Positions 1 through 8,264 of a stretch of DNA of 64,000 nt are shown here, in pieces. The position numbers and the translations under genes were made by a program. The stretch spans positions 124,001 through 188,000 of the forward strand of contig CAUSCF010000001.1 in NCBI GenBank assembly GCA_963530295.1. The letters are read 5' to 3'. Numbering within the stretch: the first letter of the stretch is position 1; each line of letters starts with the position of its first letter. The notes beneath the pieces are model-generated. The model worked only from the letters and a program-made list of their open reading frames with translations. It made no database searches and was not told the origin of the DNA. The stretch comes from JABCPE02 sp963530295. GTDB taxonomy: Bacteria > Bacteroidota > Bacteroidia > Flavobacteriales > Weeksellaceae.

Positions 1-784
1 TCACGACGAAAACTTTCTGCACCTGTCCCATATTCTGGCTCAGTTCCACAGAGATATCCCAGTGTCCTGTTTTGCTATCCACATCATAGCCAGCTACTCT
101 TCCTATCATGATTCCTTTTGGAAAAATAGAAGATTTACCATCTGTAATTACGGTATCTCCCACTTTTACAGAAACATATTTAGGAATGTCTTTTAGGTGC
201 ATTACTCGGGTATCTTCTCCATCCCAAGTCAAAGTCCCAAAAAAATCTGATTTTTTTAGAGATGTGTTTATTTTAATATTATTTACACTCAAAACAGACT
301 GAACCAAAGCATAATTGGCCGTTGTATTAACAACTATTCCTGCTATCCCCTGTGGAGCTATCACTCCCATCTGAGGCTCCACACCATGGTTTCTTCCTCT
401 GTTAATCGTGAAATAATTATTATTTCTATTTATACTGTTTTGGATAATTTCTGCATCCATCACAGAGTAAGACTGACCTTCTGTAAGAGTATTGTCCACA
501 TGGACAAATCTGGCTTCGGTAGATTTTTTCTTACCATACAGCTGCTGCATGAGCATTTTATTCTGAGCGGTCAGGTCTTCATTTACTTGTTTCAACCTAA
601 AATAACTCGCCCCCTCATCTATGTAGCCAGACACAAAGGCATTAAAAGCTGATGTATGTGCCGCCACAAAAGAACGCTGCATGGAGTTCCTACTAAAAAT
701 AAGAACTACTGATACCAACTGGAGAAAAACGAAAAAAGTACCAAGACTGTTCCTCTCCAAAAACCTCCATACAAAAGACAACAT
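1..784 (-). CDS. mreC: Rod shape-determining protein MreC (C-terminus outside window)
   Basis: Reading the minus strand from an ATG at 784 gives an open frame of about 261 codons that runs off the left edge. It starts MLSFVWRFLERNSLG, has one membrane segment (about residues 14-34), then a coiled-coil-like stretch (RLKQVNEDLTAQNKMLMQQL, about 63-82) and the beta-rich periplasmic domain with MGVIAPQGIAGIV. This is the MreC layout: an inner-membrane anchor whose periplasmic part scaffolds the elongation machinery. The start lies 14 bases after the mreB stop, so the two are co-transcribed. The C-terminal part is not visible. Confidence 0.93.
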   Translation of the reverse strand, partial: MLSFVWRFLERNSLGTFFVFLQLVSVVLIFSRNSMQRSFVAAHTSAFNAFVSGYIDEGASYFRLKQVNEDLTAQNKMLMQQLYGKKKSTEARFVHVDNTLTEGQSYSVMDAEIIQNSINRNNNYFTINRGRNHGVEPQMGVIAPQGIAGIVVNTTANYALVQSVLSVNNIKINTSLKKSDFFGTLTWDGEDTRVMHLKDIPKYVSVKVGDTVITDGKSSIFPKGIMIGRVAGYDVDSKTGHWDISVELSQNMGQVQKVFVV

Positions 785-798
785 CTTGACTAAGGCAC

Positions 799-1824
799 TT
801 ATCTAATCAAAAACTTAAACTTATCTATGTTTTTCAGTGCTATTCCTGTTCCTCTTACCACCGCTCTCAAAGGATCTTCGGCTACGAACACAGGAAGCCC
901 TGTTTTTTTGTGTATTCTATCGCTAAGACCACGCAACAGCGCACCTCCCCCTGCAAGATATATACCTGTTTTCCAAATATCTGCTGCAAGCTCAGGTGGA
1001 GTCATGGAAAGGGTCTCCATAACTGCATCTTCTATTCTAGATATAGAGTTATTCAGAGCTATAGCAACCTCCTTATAACCTATCATAATTTCTTTTGGTT
1101 TTCCTGTAATAAGGTCTCTACCTTGTACAGAAATATCATCCACTTCTACATCTAACTCTTCCATCGCTGCACCTACTTCTATTTTAATTCTCTCCGCTGT
1201 CTTTTCCCCAATGTACAAGTTATGGTTGGTTCTTAGGTAATAGGCAATATCATCTGTAAACACATCCCCTGCGATTTTAACAGACTTGTCACAAACGATT
1301 CCTCCAAGTGCAATCACTGCAATCTCCGTAGTTCCTCCTCCTATATCTATCACCATGTTTCCTTCTGGCTTCTGAATATCTATCCCTACACCTATCGCAG
1401 CTGCCATCGGTTCATAGATAAGTCTAATTTCCTTAGCGTGAACTTTTTGAAGAGAGTCCTTAACAGCTCTAATCTCCACCTCTGTAATTCCAGAAGGGAT
1501 ACAAACAACAATTCTAAGAGCTGGCTGAAAAACTCTTCCCTTGATTCCTGGAATTTGTTTAATAAATTCCTTAATCATGCTTTCGGAAGCTTGGAAATCT
1601 GCGATAACCCCATCTTTCAAAGGACGGATTGTCTTTATTTCCTCATGGGTTTTCCCCTGCATGTGTTTTGCTCTGTCTCCTACTGCTATAATCTTTCCTG
1701 TGTTACGCTCCACCGCTACGATAGACGGCTGATCTACTACGATTTTGTTGTTATGTATAATTAGGGTATTAGCTGTTCCTAAGTCAATCGCTATCTCTTT
1801 TGTGAATACATTAAATAATCCCAT
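799..1824 (-). CDS. mreB: Rod shape-determining actin homologue MreB
   Basis: A 341-residue protein of normal MreB length. It has the three actin-fold nucleotide motifs: phosphate 1 IAIDLGTANTLI (about 12-23), phosphate 2 IDIGGGTTEIAVIALGG (about 160-176) and the adenosine motif GIYLAGGGALLRGL (about 289-302). Cytoplasmic MreB filaments under the membrane direct lateral wall synthesis through MreC/MreD/RodA. It is first in the unit, with mreC 14 bases downstream, and a TAnnTTTG box (TATATTTG) lies 25 bases upstream of the start. Identification is secure. Confidence 0.98.
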   Translation of the reverse strand: MGLFNVFTKEIAIDLGTANTLIIHNNKIVVDQPSIVAVERNTGKIIAVGDRAKHMQGKTHEEIKTIRPLKDGVIADFQASESMIKEFIKQIPGIKGRVFQPALRIVVCIPSGITEVEIRAVKDSLQKVHAKEIRLIYEPMAAAIGVGIDIQKPEGNMVIDIGGGTTEIAVIALGGIVCDKSVKIAGDVFTDDIAYYLRTNHNLYIGEKTAERIKIEVGAAMEELDVEVDDISVQGRDLITGKPKEIMIGYKEVAIALNNSISRIEDAVMETLSMTPPELAADIWKTGIYLAGGGALLRGLSDRIHKKTGLPVFVAEDPLRAVVRGTGIALKNIDKFKFLIR

Positions 1825-1849
1825 TATCCGTTTTTATTTTTAATTTGCA

Positions 1850-1857
1850 CAAATATA
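1850..1857 (-). promoter_or_regulatory. Bacteroidota -7 box of mreB
   Basis: The minus strand reads TATATTTG, an exact match to TAnnTTTG, 25 bases upstream of the mreB ATG. No clear -33 TTG was found. Confidence 0.6.
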
Positions 1858-2002
1858 TGAAATTTATTAAGTATTTTTATGTTTTCTATCACAGTTTTAC
1901 AAAAACTTTAACATTAGTTGTTTTTAATCCTTAAAAAAGAAAAAAATCACAAGCCTCAAAAAACCTTATTTAAAATTCTAAAATCAGATTTTATAACAAA
2001 AA

Positions 2003-2025
2003 AATCTCCCTAAATTAGGAAGATT
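2003..2025 (-). terminator. Rho-independent terminator of the K+ channel gene
   Basis: On the minus strand AATCTTCCTAA pairs with TTTAGGGAGATT (one G-U pair), followed by a run of seven T. The stop codon of the channel gene lies inside the stem. Confidence 0.75.
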
Positions 2026-2848
2026 CTTCTACTATTTTATGTCCGCACTGCTTACAATATCTGGCATCATCATCATTATCAATATTTCCACAGCAGTCGC
2101 ATAGTTTCTTTGCCTTGTTCATACATTCTCTCATCTGAGATGACACAATCCCAGTCGGCACGGCTATAATACTATAACCACAGAGCATAAGAACCACAGA
2201 AAGCAGTTTCCCCAGCGGTGTAGCGGGAGAAATATCCCCATACCCCACTGTAGTGATGGTGACCACCGCCCAATAGATACTCACAGGAATATTATGAAAG
2301 CCGTTTTTCCCTCCTTCTATGATATGCATAAGCGCTCCTAAAACAACCACAATAATGGTAATGAACATCAGGAAAATATAAATTTTTCTGGAACTGCTTC
2401 TGAGCGACTGCAAAATATAATGCCCATCATCCATATAGTCCATCATATTTAGAATCCTAAATACCCTAAGCAATCGGAATAATCTGATAATCATAAGATA
2501 TTTAGCCTCGGGAGTAAAAATACCGATATAAAACGGCAGGATAGAAAGAAAGTCAATAACTCCCATCATGCTGAATATATAGTCTTTCTTGTTTTTGACA
2601 ACCATTATTCGAACTATGTATTCTGCTGTAAAAATGATGTTCATGAACCACTCAATGGTCAAGAAAGTCTTATGGAAACGAATATTCTCCACACTGTCCA
2701 AGATGACTATCATAGCACTGAGAACTATCATTGCCAGCAAAACTACATCAAACAACTTCCCCAAGGGAGTCTCCGCAAAATATATTATTCTAAATACTTT
2801 CTTTTTCCATTCCGCTTCTTCAGGAATGAGATTATGTTCTCTACGCAT
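2015..2848 (-). CDS. Voltage-gated-type potassium channel with C-terminal zinc ribbon
   Basis: A 277-residue inner-membrane protein with six predicted membrane segments. The S4-like helix carries regularly spaced arginines (RLFRLLRVFRIL, about 122-133) and the pore loop has the K+ selectivity filter TTVGYGD (about 200-206). After S6 (about 215-235) there is a short cytoplasmic tail with two CxxC pairs, CDCC at about 249-252 and CKQC at about 266-269, which looks like a zinc ribbon. It should conduct K+. The gene is monocistronic, with its own promoter and terminator. Gating mode and the role of the tail are unknown. Confidence 0.88.
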   Translation of the reverse strand: MRREHNLIPEEAEWKKKVFRIIYFAETPLGKLFDVVLLAMIVLSAMIVILDSVENIRFHKTFLTIEWFMNIIFTAEYIVRIMVVKNKKDYIFSMMGVIDFLSILPFYIGIFTPEAKYLMIIRLFRLLRVFRILNMMDYMDDGHYILQSLRSSSRKIYIFLMFITIIVVVLGALMHIIEGGKNGFHNIPVSIYWAVVTITTVGYGDISPATPLGKLLSVVLMLCGYSIIAVPTGIVSSQMRECMNKAKKLCDCCGNIDNDDDARYCKQCGHKIVEESS

Positions 2849-2882
2849 GATAAATTCCTTTGAAATCTAAAATTGAAAGAGG

Positions 2883-2910
2883 CAAAGTTAGTCAATTTTT
2901 TATTTTACAA
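2883..2910 (-). promoter_or_regulatory. Promoter of the K+ channel gene
   Basis: The minus strand carries TTG (2910-2908), a 17-base spacer and TAACTTTG (2890-2883), matching TTG-N17-23-TAnnTTTG. The -33 element overlaps the last codons of the upstream ABC ATPase gene. Confidence 0.7.
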
Positions 2911-3628
2911 ACCAAAAAACTTTTTCCATAGAGTCCGCCCCCTCTGGAACGGCATCTTTGGGAGTTCTGCCTATTTTTAGCCTATGGTCTTTGAGCCACC
3001 AGATTTTATCTGAAAAATCTTTTGCCAGACGCCAGTCATGTGAAGAAAACAAAATAGCCTTATTTTTTTCTTTTGCTAATTTTTTCAAAAGATTTAGAAT
3101 TATCATTTTATTTTCTTCATCAAGATATGTCGTAGGTTCGTCCAAAATAATCATCGGTGTATTCTGTGCCAAAGCCCTTCCGATAAAAGCTTTCTGAAGA
3201 TTTCCATCGGATAGTTTTTTGAGTGGAAAATCTTTATACAAAGTCAAATTCAGACTATCTATAATCTCCTCCACTTCCTGCAAATCATCAGAATTTAATT
3301 TAAAATAATATGGATAATGGATATATTTCCCTAATGAAACCAAATCCATAACCGTATAATTTTCAGGAACTTGAGTTTTAGAAAAAACCATAGAAATCCA
3401 TTTTGGAATCTGCTCAGAAGAAACCAATTTCATTTCAGTTTCTTTCATCCAAATTTGCCCTTCCAATGGTGGAATCTGCCCCAGAATAGTCCTCATCAGG
3501 GTAGTTTTCCCAATGCCATTATTCCCCACCAAAAGACAAACCTCACCAAGCGAAAGTTCCGCATCAATGGACAAAATCAAAGGCTCTCTGTAGCCTATTG
3601 CTAAATTTTTTAGTTCTAAAAAAGACAT
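2900..3628 (-). CDS. ABC transporter ATP-binding protein, FecE/FhuC-like, orphan
   Basis: A 242-residue ATPase with Walker A GNNGIGKTT (about 35-43), a signature motif written LSDGN instead of LSGGQ (about 143-147), Walker B MIILDEP (about 165-171) and the switch histidine in SSHDW. The overall form resembles ATPases of siderophore/haem/cobalamin importers (FecE, FhuC, BtuD). No permease or binding protein is encoded in the window, so the partner must be elsewhere and the substrate cannot be named. It starts 2 bases after the dusB stop and is probably translated from the dusB transcript. Confidence 0.85.
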   Translation of the reverse strand: MSFLELKNLAIGYREPLILSIDAELSLGEVCLLVGNNGIGKTTLMRTILGQIPPLEGQIWMKETEMKLVSSEQIPKWISMVFSKTQVPENYTVMDLVSLGKYIHYPYYFKLNSDDLQEVEEIIDSLNLTLYKDFPLKKLSDGNLQKAFIGRALAQNTPMIILDEPTTYLDEENKMIILNLLKKLAKEKNKAILFSSHDWRLAKDFSDKIWWLKDHRLKIGRTPKDAVPEGADSMEKVFWFVK

Positions 3629-3630
3629 GT

Positions 3631-4614
3631 TTATTCCTTATCCAGCTGAGTATAAATTTCCTCCAAAACACTCTCCATTTCCTGCATCGTAAGAACCTGT
3701 AAGAATTTGGTTCTATATTCCTTAAAATGCGGTATCCCTCTGAAATAATTACTGTAATGCTGCCTCATCTCTATCAGTCCTGCTCTTTCGCCTTTCCATT
3801 CTGCTGACCATTCTGCATGTTGTCTTACAGCTTCCAGCCTGTCTTTTATCGTGGGCGCCGGCAGTTTTTCTCCCGTTTGGAAGAAATGTTTTATCTCGTT
3901 AAAAATCCATGGGTAGCCTATCGCCCCGCGCCCAATCATCATTCCGTCAATATTGTATTTTTCTCTGTATTCTAGGGCTGTTTCTGGCGAATCAATATCA
4001 CCATTTCCAAAAATCGGGATTTCTATATTAGGATTGTTTTTGACTTTGCTAATGTACTCCCAGTCAGCCTTTCCTTTATACATCTGAGTTCTTGTTCGGG
4101 CGTGGATGGTAAGGGCTTTTATGCCTACTTCCTGCAGTCTTTCCGCTACTTCCTCTATATTGATGCTCTCTGTATCCCAGCCCAGCCTAGTTTTTACTGT
4201 AACTGGCAGTTCGGTAGAATTTACCACTGCTTTGGTAAGTTTTACCATCAGATCAATATCTTTCAAAACTCCTGCCCCAGCGCCTTTACTGACCACCTTT
4301 TTCACAGGACAACCGAAATTGATATCCACCAAATCTGGCTGCACGGTTTCCACTATCTTAGCAGACATCGCCATCGCTTCCTCATCGCCCCCAAAAATCT
4401 GAATCCCCACGGGTCTTTCATAATCAAAAATATCCAGCTTTTTTTTGCTCTTTATCGCATCACGAATTAGCCCCTCGGAGGAGATAAATTCTGAATACAT
4501 CAGGTCTGCCCCATGCATCTTGCACAAACGGCGAAATGGCGGATCCGAGACATCTTCCATCGGCGCCAAAAGCAATGGAAAATCAGGAAGTTCTATTTTA
4601 TCTATTTTCAACAT
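3631..4614 (-). CDS. dusB: tRNA-dihydrouridine synthase DusB family
   Basis: A 327-residue FMN enzyme that reduces uridine to dihydrouridine in tRNA. Visible hallmarks: N-terminal LLLAPMEDVSDPPFRRLC (about 14-31), the NFGCPVKKV region with the catalytic cysteine (about 99-107), TVKTRLGWD (about 139-147), LTIHARTR (about 168-175), and GNGDI plus MMIGRGAIGYPWIF for FMN phosphate binding. Length is normal. It is followed by the ABC ATPase after 2 bases. A TAnnTTTG box lies only four bases upstream of the ATG, so a transcript from it would be nearly leaderless. Confidence 0.95.
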   Translation of the reverse strand: MLKIDKIELPDFPLLLAPMEDVSDPPFRRLCKMHGADLMYSEFISSEGLIRDAIKSKKKLDIFDYERPVGIQIFGGDEEAMAMSAKIVETVQPDLVDINFGCPVKKVVSKGAGAGVLKDIDLMVKLTKAVVNSTELPVTVKTRLGWDTESINIEEVAERLQEVGIKALTIHARTRTQMYKGKADWEYISKVKNNPNIEIPIFGNGDIDSPETALEYREKYNIDGMMIGRGAIGYPWIFNEIKHFFQTGEKLPAPTIKDRLEAVRQHAEWSAEWKGERAGLIEMRQHYSNYFRGIPHFKEYRTKFLQVLTMQEMESVLEEIYTQLDKE

Positions 4615-4618
4615 GTTG

Positions 4619-4626
4619 CAAAGATA
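4619..4626 (-). promoter_or_regulatory. -7 box at the dusB start
   Basis: The minus strand reads TATCTTTG, an exact TAnnTTTG, but it is so close to the dusB ATG (4614) that transcription would begin at or inside the start codon. It is either a leaderless promoter or chance. A second TATCTTTG on the same strand at 4827-4820 could drive a transcript with a roughly 200-base leader. Confidence 0.35.
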
Positions 4627-5007
4627 GGCACAAAATGTTTTGGAATATTATTAAACTATGTTTAAATTTAGAAAATTTGAATTTAATAATCCTTATTTTA
4701 TAATAGGAATTACATAAAAAACATAATAGCAAATATAAATTTATATTTCTGCAATTATACCTAAACTCACACTCTTTTATGTGTAAATAAAACGCTTTTC
4801 ACTTATTCTCAATGACTTACAAAGATAATCCTTTCTTAAAGTTATCTTGAACCTTAAAAATTAACAATTAAAGATTTGATATTTTTCATTATTTACAGTT
4901 CCGAAAAATATTTTAAAAGAAAATAAATAAAACGGAAAAAGGAACTGTTTTTAGAAAAGATTTTTTGGAGGAATTATAGTTTCAAAAATCGACCCTTTTT
5001 TGAAACC
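4627..5007. other. AT-rich intergenic region, no gene seen
   Basis: About 380 bases with no credible ORF. It holds an 18-base perfect AT palindrome (4731-4748), two minus-strand -7-like boxes (TATATTTG at 4737-4730, TATCTTTG at 4827-4820) and a hairpin at 4979-5006 (10-bp stem GTTTCAAAAA / TTTTTGAAAC) directly behind the next gene. The hairpin lacks a T run on either side. Nothing else is recognisable. Confidence 0.5.
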
Positions 5008-5715
5008 TTATTTTCTTATCATTATCTCATTAGATTGTATCTTCCCGCTGAAAAGCTTATATCCTTTAAATTCTTCTTTTTGCTTTGGAGTTAAATAATC
5101 ATAAATCTTTTTATCTATACAGATTTCTAAAAACATTGGATAATCTACATTTTTATCTAAATGATAATAATAGTATGAAGAATAGGTATCTAAACCTATA
5201 TTAATATCATTTATATTAAAGTTTTTAAGATAGGTAATGGACTTCTTTGATTTTAATACTTTTAATTGATTATACAAATACCAATTAATATCAATGTTTT
5301 TATAATCTCCTTTTATATGATATTTCCTCTTCCAATTTTTTATTTTTTCTCTATGGATTCTTTCTTTTTCTTTCCTTTTTTCGGATATTGCTAAAAGTTC
5401 TTCTTCTGTGAAATGTATAAATCCTGACAATAAAGAATCCATATACTCATTTTTTTTGTTTTTTATTTTGAATATTATGCCTAAGTCAGGATAATTTTCT
5501 AATCTATAAAAATTAGCACATGTTTCTTCTGGAAAATAGTATCTATAATTTGCTGTATCAATAGGAATAATGTAATCATAATCACTATTATTAATTACTT
5601 CTATTTTTAACATATAATTATCCTCTTTCTTACTAAAAACACTTACTTTCATACTAATTTGAGAAAGAAGTGTATTGTAAATAAAAAATATAACTATAAA
5701 TAATATATTTCTCAT
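5008..5715 (-). CDS. Secreted hypothetical protein, AT-rich orphan
   Basis: A 235-residue protein I do not recognise. Residues 1-19 (MRNILFIVIFFIYNTLLSQ) form a signal peptide, so it should be exported. The next part (about 22-60) looks like a beta-sandwich start, and about 115-140 is a highly charged helix (EKRKEKERIHREKIKNWKRK). The gene is richer in A/T and in Asn, Lys, Tyr and Ile than its neighbours, which suggests horizontal origin. It sits directly downstream of a 38-codon open fragment on the same strand that looks like the tail of another protein. An orphan immunity or antitoxin-type protein is possible but unproven. Confidence 0.7.
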   Translation of the reverse strand: MRNILFIVIFFIYNTLLSQISMKVSVFSKKEDNYMLKIEVINNSDYDYIIPIDTANYRYYFPEETCANFYRLENYPDLGIIFKIKNKKNEYMDSLLSGFIHFTEEELLAISEKRKEKERIHREKIKNWKRKYHIKGDYKNIDINWYLYNQLKVLKSKKSITYLKNFNINDINIGLDTYSSYYYYHLDKNVDYPMFLEICIDKKIYDYLTPKQKEEFKGYKLFSGKIQSNEIMIRK

Positions 5716-5717
5716 AA

Positions 5718-5831
5718 TTAAGGTTTTTTTTGTATTCTTTTTAATAGATTTCGTTTACTATCTAAATACTTTTCTGAATCTATACTCATTCCATATCCTA
5801 CTATTAATATTGATTTTGATTCATGATAACT
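5718..5831 (-). pseudogene. Possible C-terminal remnant of a lost gene
   Basis: On the minus strand the frame from 5831 to the stop at 5720-5718 is open for 37 codons and reads SYHESKSILIVGYGMS followed by IDSEKYLDSKRNLLKRIQKKP. A stop (TAA) at 5834-5832 closes it upstream and no start of a complete gene is present. It ends 2 bases before the ATG of the secreted hypothetical gene, a spacing typical of co-transcribed genes. It reads like the tail of a polymorphic-toxin or RHS-type protein, but this rests on composition and position alone. Confidence 0.3.
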
Positions 5832-5866
5832 TTAAAGGATTAGATATAAATTCTTTAAGCAAATAT

Positions 5867-5897
5867 AAAAGCCTTACTTCACAAAAGTAAGACTTTT
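5867..5897 (-). terminator. Terminator of trpS
   Basis: AAAAGTCTTACTT and AAGTAAGGCTTTT (minus strand) form a stem of about 13 pairs with one mismatch and a five-base loop, just after the trpS stop. Confidence 0.7.
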
Positions 5898-5905
5898 AAT
5901 TTCAT

Positions 5906-6874
5906 TTACATTCCCAGACTTTTTCTTACTCTTTGGAGAGTTTCTTGGGCTACTTTTTTGGTTTTTTCTGCTCCTTCTTGTAGTTTTTTCTCTAATTCAG
6001 GAAGATTGTCCATATAATAAGCAAAGATTTCTCTTTCCTTGGCATAGGTTTCCAAAATCAAATTCAATAATTCCGTTTTCGCGTGCCCATACCCGAAATT
6101 CCCTGCAAGATATTTCTCTCTCAATGCTTGGGTTTTGTCCTCTGTGGCAATGAGTGAATATATCGTAAAGACCTTGCAAGTGTCAGGATTTTTCGGTTCT
6201 TCCAGCGGTGTAGAATCGGTCTCTATGGACATTACTTGTTTTTTCAACTCCTTTTCTGGAAGGAATATATTGATGATATTTCCTCTTGATTTGGACATTT
6301 TATTTCCGTCTGTCCCTGGCACATATTTCGTGTTTTCCTGCAATTCTGCCTGTGGCAGCACAAAAACCTCGCCCATTTGGTTATTAAACCTCGCTCCTAC
6401 ATCTCTCGCCATTTCCAAATGCTGAAGCTGGTCTTTTCCCACAGGAACTACCTCGGCATCGTAGAGCAGAATATCCGCTGCCATAAGCATAGGATAGGTA
6501 AAAAGTCCTACATTCACATCTCCCAGTCTGTCCGCTTTATCCTTAAACGAATGAGCCAAAGTAAGCCTTTGGTAAGGGAAAAAACAAGACAAATACCAAG
6601 AAAGCTCGCAGGTTTCTGGAATGTCACTTTGTCTGTAGAAATAAGTTTTCTCTGTATCCAGCCCAAAAGCTAGCCACGCAGCAGCGATTTCGTAAGTGTT
6701 TTTTTTCAGCACCTCAGCATCTTTTATCTGCGTGAGGGTGTGCATATTAGCAATGAACAAGAAAGACTCATTCTCTGTTTTTTTAGATAATTCTATAGCT
6801 GGAACGATTGCCCCCAAAATATTCCCTAAATGCGGCGTTCCTGTAGCCTGTATTCCTGTAAGAATTCTTGACAT
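5906..6874 (-). CDS. trpS: Tryptophan--tRNA ligase
   Basis: A 322-residue class I aminoacyl-tRNA synthetase that charges tRNA-Trp. The HIGH-type motif is GTPHLGN (about 12-18) and the KMSKS loop is GNKMSKSRGN (about 190-200). The TrpRS sequence GLFTYPMLMAADILLY and the ATP/Trp pocket VPVGKDQLQHLEMARD are present. Length is normal for the short bacterial form. It lies downstream of tatD with a 27-base gap that contains a -7 box, so it may have its own promoter as well as read-through. Confidence 0.98.
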   Translation of the reverse strand: MSRILTGIQATGTPHLGNILGAIVPAIELSKKTENESFLFIANMHTLTQIKDAEVLKKNTYEIAAAWLAFGLDTEKTYFYRQSDIPETCELSWYLSCFFPYQRLTLAHSFKDKADRLGDVNVGLFTYPMLMAADILLYDAEVVPVGKDQLQHLEMARDVGARFNNQMGEVFVLPQAELQENTKYVPGTDGNKMSKSRGNIINIFLPEKELKKQVMSIETDSTPLEEPKNPDTCKVFTIYSLIATEDKTQALREKYLAGNFGYGHAKTELLNLILETYAKEREIFAYYMDNLPELEKKLQEGAEKTKKVAQETLQRVRKSLGM

Positions 6875-6896
6875 GATTTTATTTTTTATTTTTAAA

Positions 6897-6904
6897 CAAA
6901 ATTA
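6897..6904 (-). promoter_or_regulatory. -7 box of trpS
   Basis: The minus strand reads TAATTTTG (TAnnTTTG), 22 bases upstream of the trpS ATG and overlapping the tatD stop region. Confidence 0.5.
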
Positions 6905-7531
6905 AATTTCACATTTTAAAACCTGCTGTACATTTTTATAAATCTCGATTTTAAGGGTTTCTATCGGCATTTCTTTGATTTCGGCAAGTTTCAGATAAAC
7001 CTCATCAATAGACTCTTCTGCTGTATCCGTTTCCAAAAAAATCCTATCCAAAGGAATGTCCCGCGCGATTTCCTGCAAAGATAAGTTATAAAGCAGTGCT
7101 CTCCCAAAAGACAAATAAAAGCCTTTGCTCAAAAGCTCTTGGGCGGTTTCCTTTTTCTTATTAAACCCATGCACGATGAGCGGCACTTTTGCGATTTTCT
7201 GAAATCTCAGCAACTGAGAAAAACGCCGAACACAATGCACTATCACGGGTTTTTGGATTTCATTCGCCCAGAAAATCTGCTGTTCAAAAACTTGTTCCTG
7301 CAAACTCTCATCCACCGAGACCAACCCATCCAGCCCGCATTCGCCTATCGCAAGGCAGTTTGGGAGCTGGGATATTTCTTTTATTTTATCCAAATTCTGT
7401 TTGTAATTTTCATCAATTTTCTTCGGATGAAGCCCAACTGAAAAATAATTTTCTGGTATTTCTTCCGTAAAATCCAAGTTATAAATTCCATATTTCCTTT
7501 CCTGAAAATGATGATGAAAATCAAAAAACAT
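6902..7531 (-). CDS. TatD family metal-dependent hydrolase
   Basis: A 209-residue TIM-barrel hydrolase, shorter than typical TatD (about 255). The metal-binding N-terminal motif is DFHHHF (about 4-9), followed by GECGLDGL (about 61-68), VIVHCVRR (about 95-102), IVHGFN and LETDTAE (about 164-170). Family members are DNases or related phosphoesterases; the natural substrate here is unknown. It lies between the TRIC gene (11 bases upstream) and trpS. Confidence 0.85.
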   Translation of the reverse strand: MFFDFHHHFQERKYGIYNLDFTEEIPENYFSVGLHPKKIDENYKQNLDKIKEISQLPNCLAIGECGLDGLVSVDESLQEQVFEQQIFWANEIQKPVIVHCVRRFSQLLRFQKIAKVPLIVHGFNKKKETAQELLSKGFYLSFGRALLYNLSLQEIARDIPLDRIFLETDTAEESIDEVYLKLAEIKEMPIETLKIEIYKNVQQVLKCEI

Positions 7532-7542
7532 ACAGCTCTATT

Positions 7543-8178
7543 TTATTCTTTTCTTTCTTCTTTGGACAAATAGAATTTAGGCATTTCCCACTGATACCTC
7601 ACCGCGAGAGTTCTCACCGCTACAATCAGCAAAATAGTAGAAACATGCACCATAATATAAGGCATAGAAGTGTATCTATACAACACTAAAAACAAAACTC
7701 CGCCCACAATACACGCCGTGGCATAAATTTCTTTTCTCAAAACCAAAGGAATTCTATTGAGCAAAATATCTCTAAAAATCCCACCAAAACAACCAGTGAT
7801 AACCCCCAAAGTGAGAGAAATAATCGTACCATGCTCGGCATTCAGCCCTTTCTGAATTCCCATAATGGTAAAAAGCCCAAGCCCAAAACTGTCAAAAATA
7901 AACAGCGGTGTTTCGAATTTTTTCTCAAAAACCTTTACCAGCATCGCAAAGATACTTGCCAAAAAAACCACCGTACAGCTGAACATATCTTTCATCCAGA
8001 AGACAGGAACTTCCAGCAGTAAATCCCGCAAAGTCCCTCCACCAAAGGAAGTGACGAAAGATACTATAAGCACACCGAAAGGGTCTAATCTTTTCTCTAT
8101 CGCTGCAAAAGCCCCAGACATCGAGAAGGAAACCAGCCCCAAAAGTTCAATTACGAAATTAAAATTTTCATACAACAT
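7543..8178 (-). CDS. TRIC/UPF0126 trimeric intracellular cation channel family protein
   Basis: A 211-residue inner-membrane protein with seven predicted helices built as two repeats. Each repeat has the family's glycine-rich kink and RD motif: SFGGGTLRDLLL (about 44-55) and GCFGGIFRDILL (about 129-140). Prokaryotic TRIC homologues conduct monovalent cations; the physiological role in bacteria is poorly defined. It is followed 11 bases later by tatD. The charged C-terminal end (YLSKEERKE) is cytoplasmic or periplasmic depending on topology. Confidence 0.88.
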   Translation of the reverse strand: MLYENFNFVIELLGLVSFSMSGAFAAIEKRLDPFGVLIVSFVTSFGGGTLRDLLLEVPVFWMKDMFSCTVVFLASIFAMLVKVFEKKFETPLFIFDSFGLGLFTIMGIQKGLNAEHGTIISLTLGVITGCFGGIFRDILLNRIPLVLRKEIYATACIVGGVLFLVLYRYTSMPYIMVHVSTILLIVAVRTLAVRYQWEMPKFYLSKEERKE

Positions 8179-8264
8179 AAATCAACATTTTATTTTTTCA
8201 AAACAATAACCACACAAAACGAGTCCGTGTGGCAAAAATCAAGTTCCTATGACCAACCTTCTTC

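Noticed and set aside
4979..5006. Hairpin considered as a terminator of the orphan secreted gene
   Set aside because: A 10-bp AT-rich stem is present but no T run follows on either strand.
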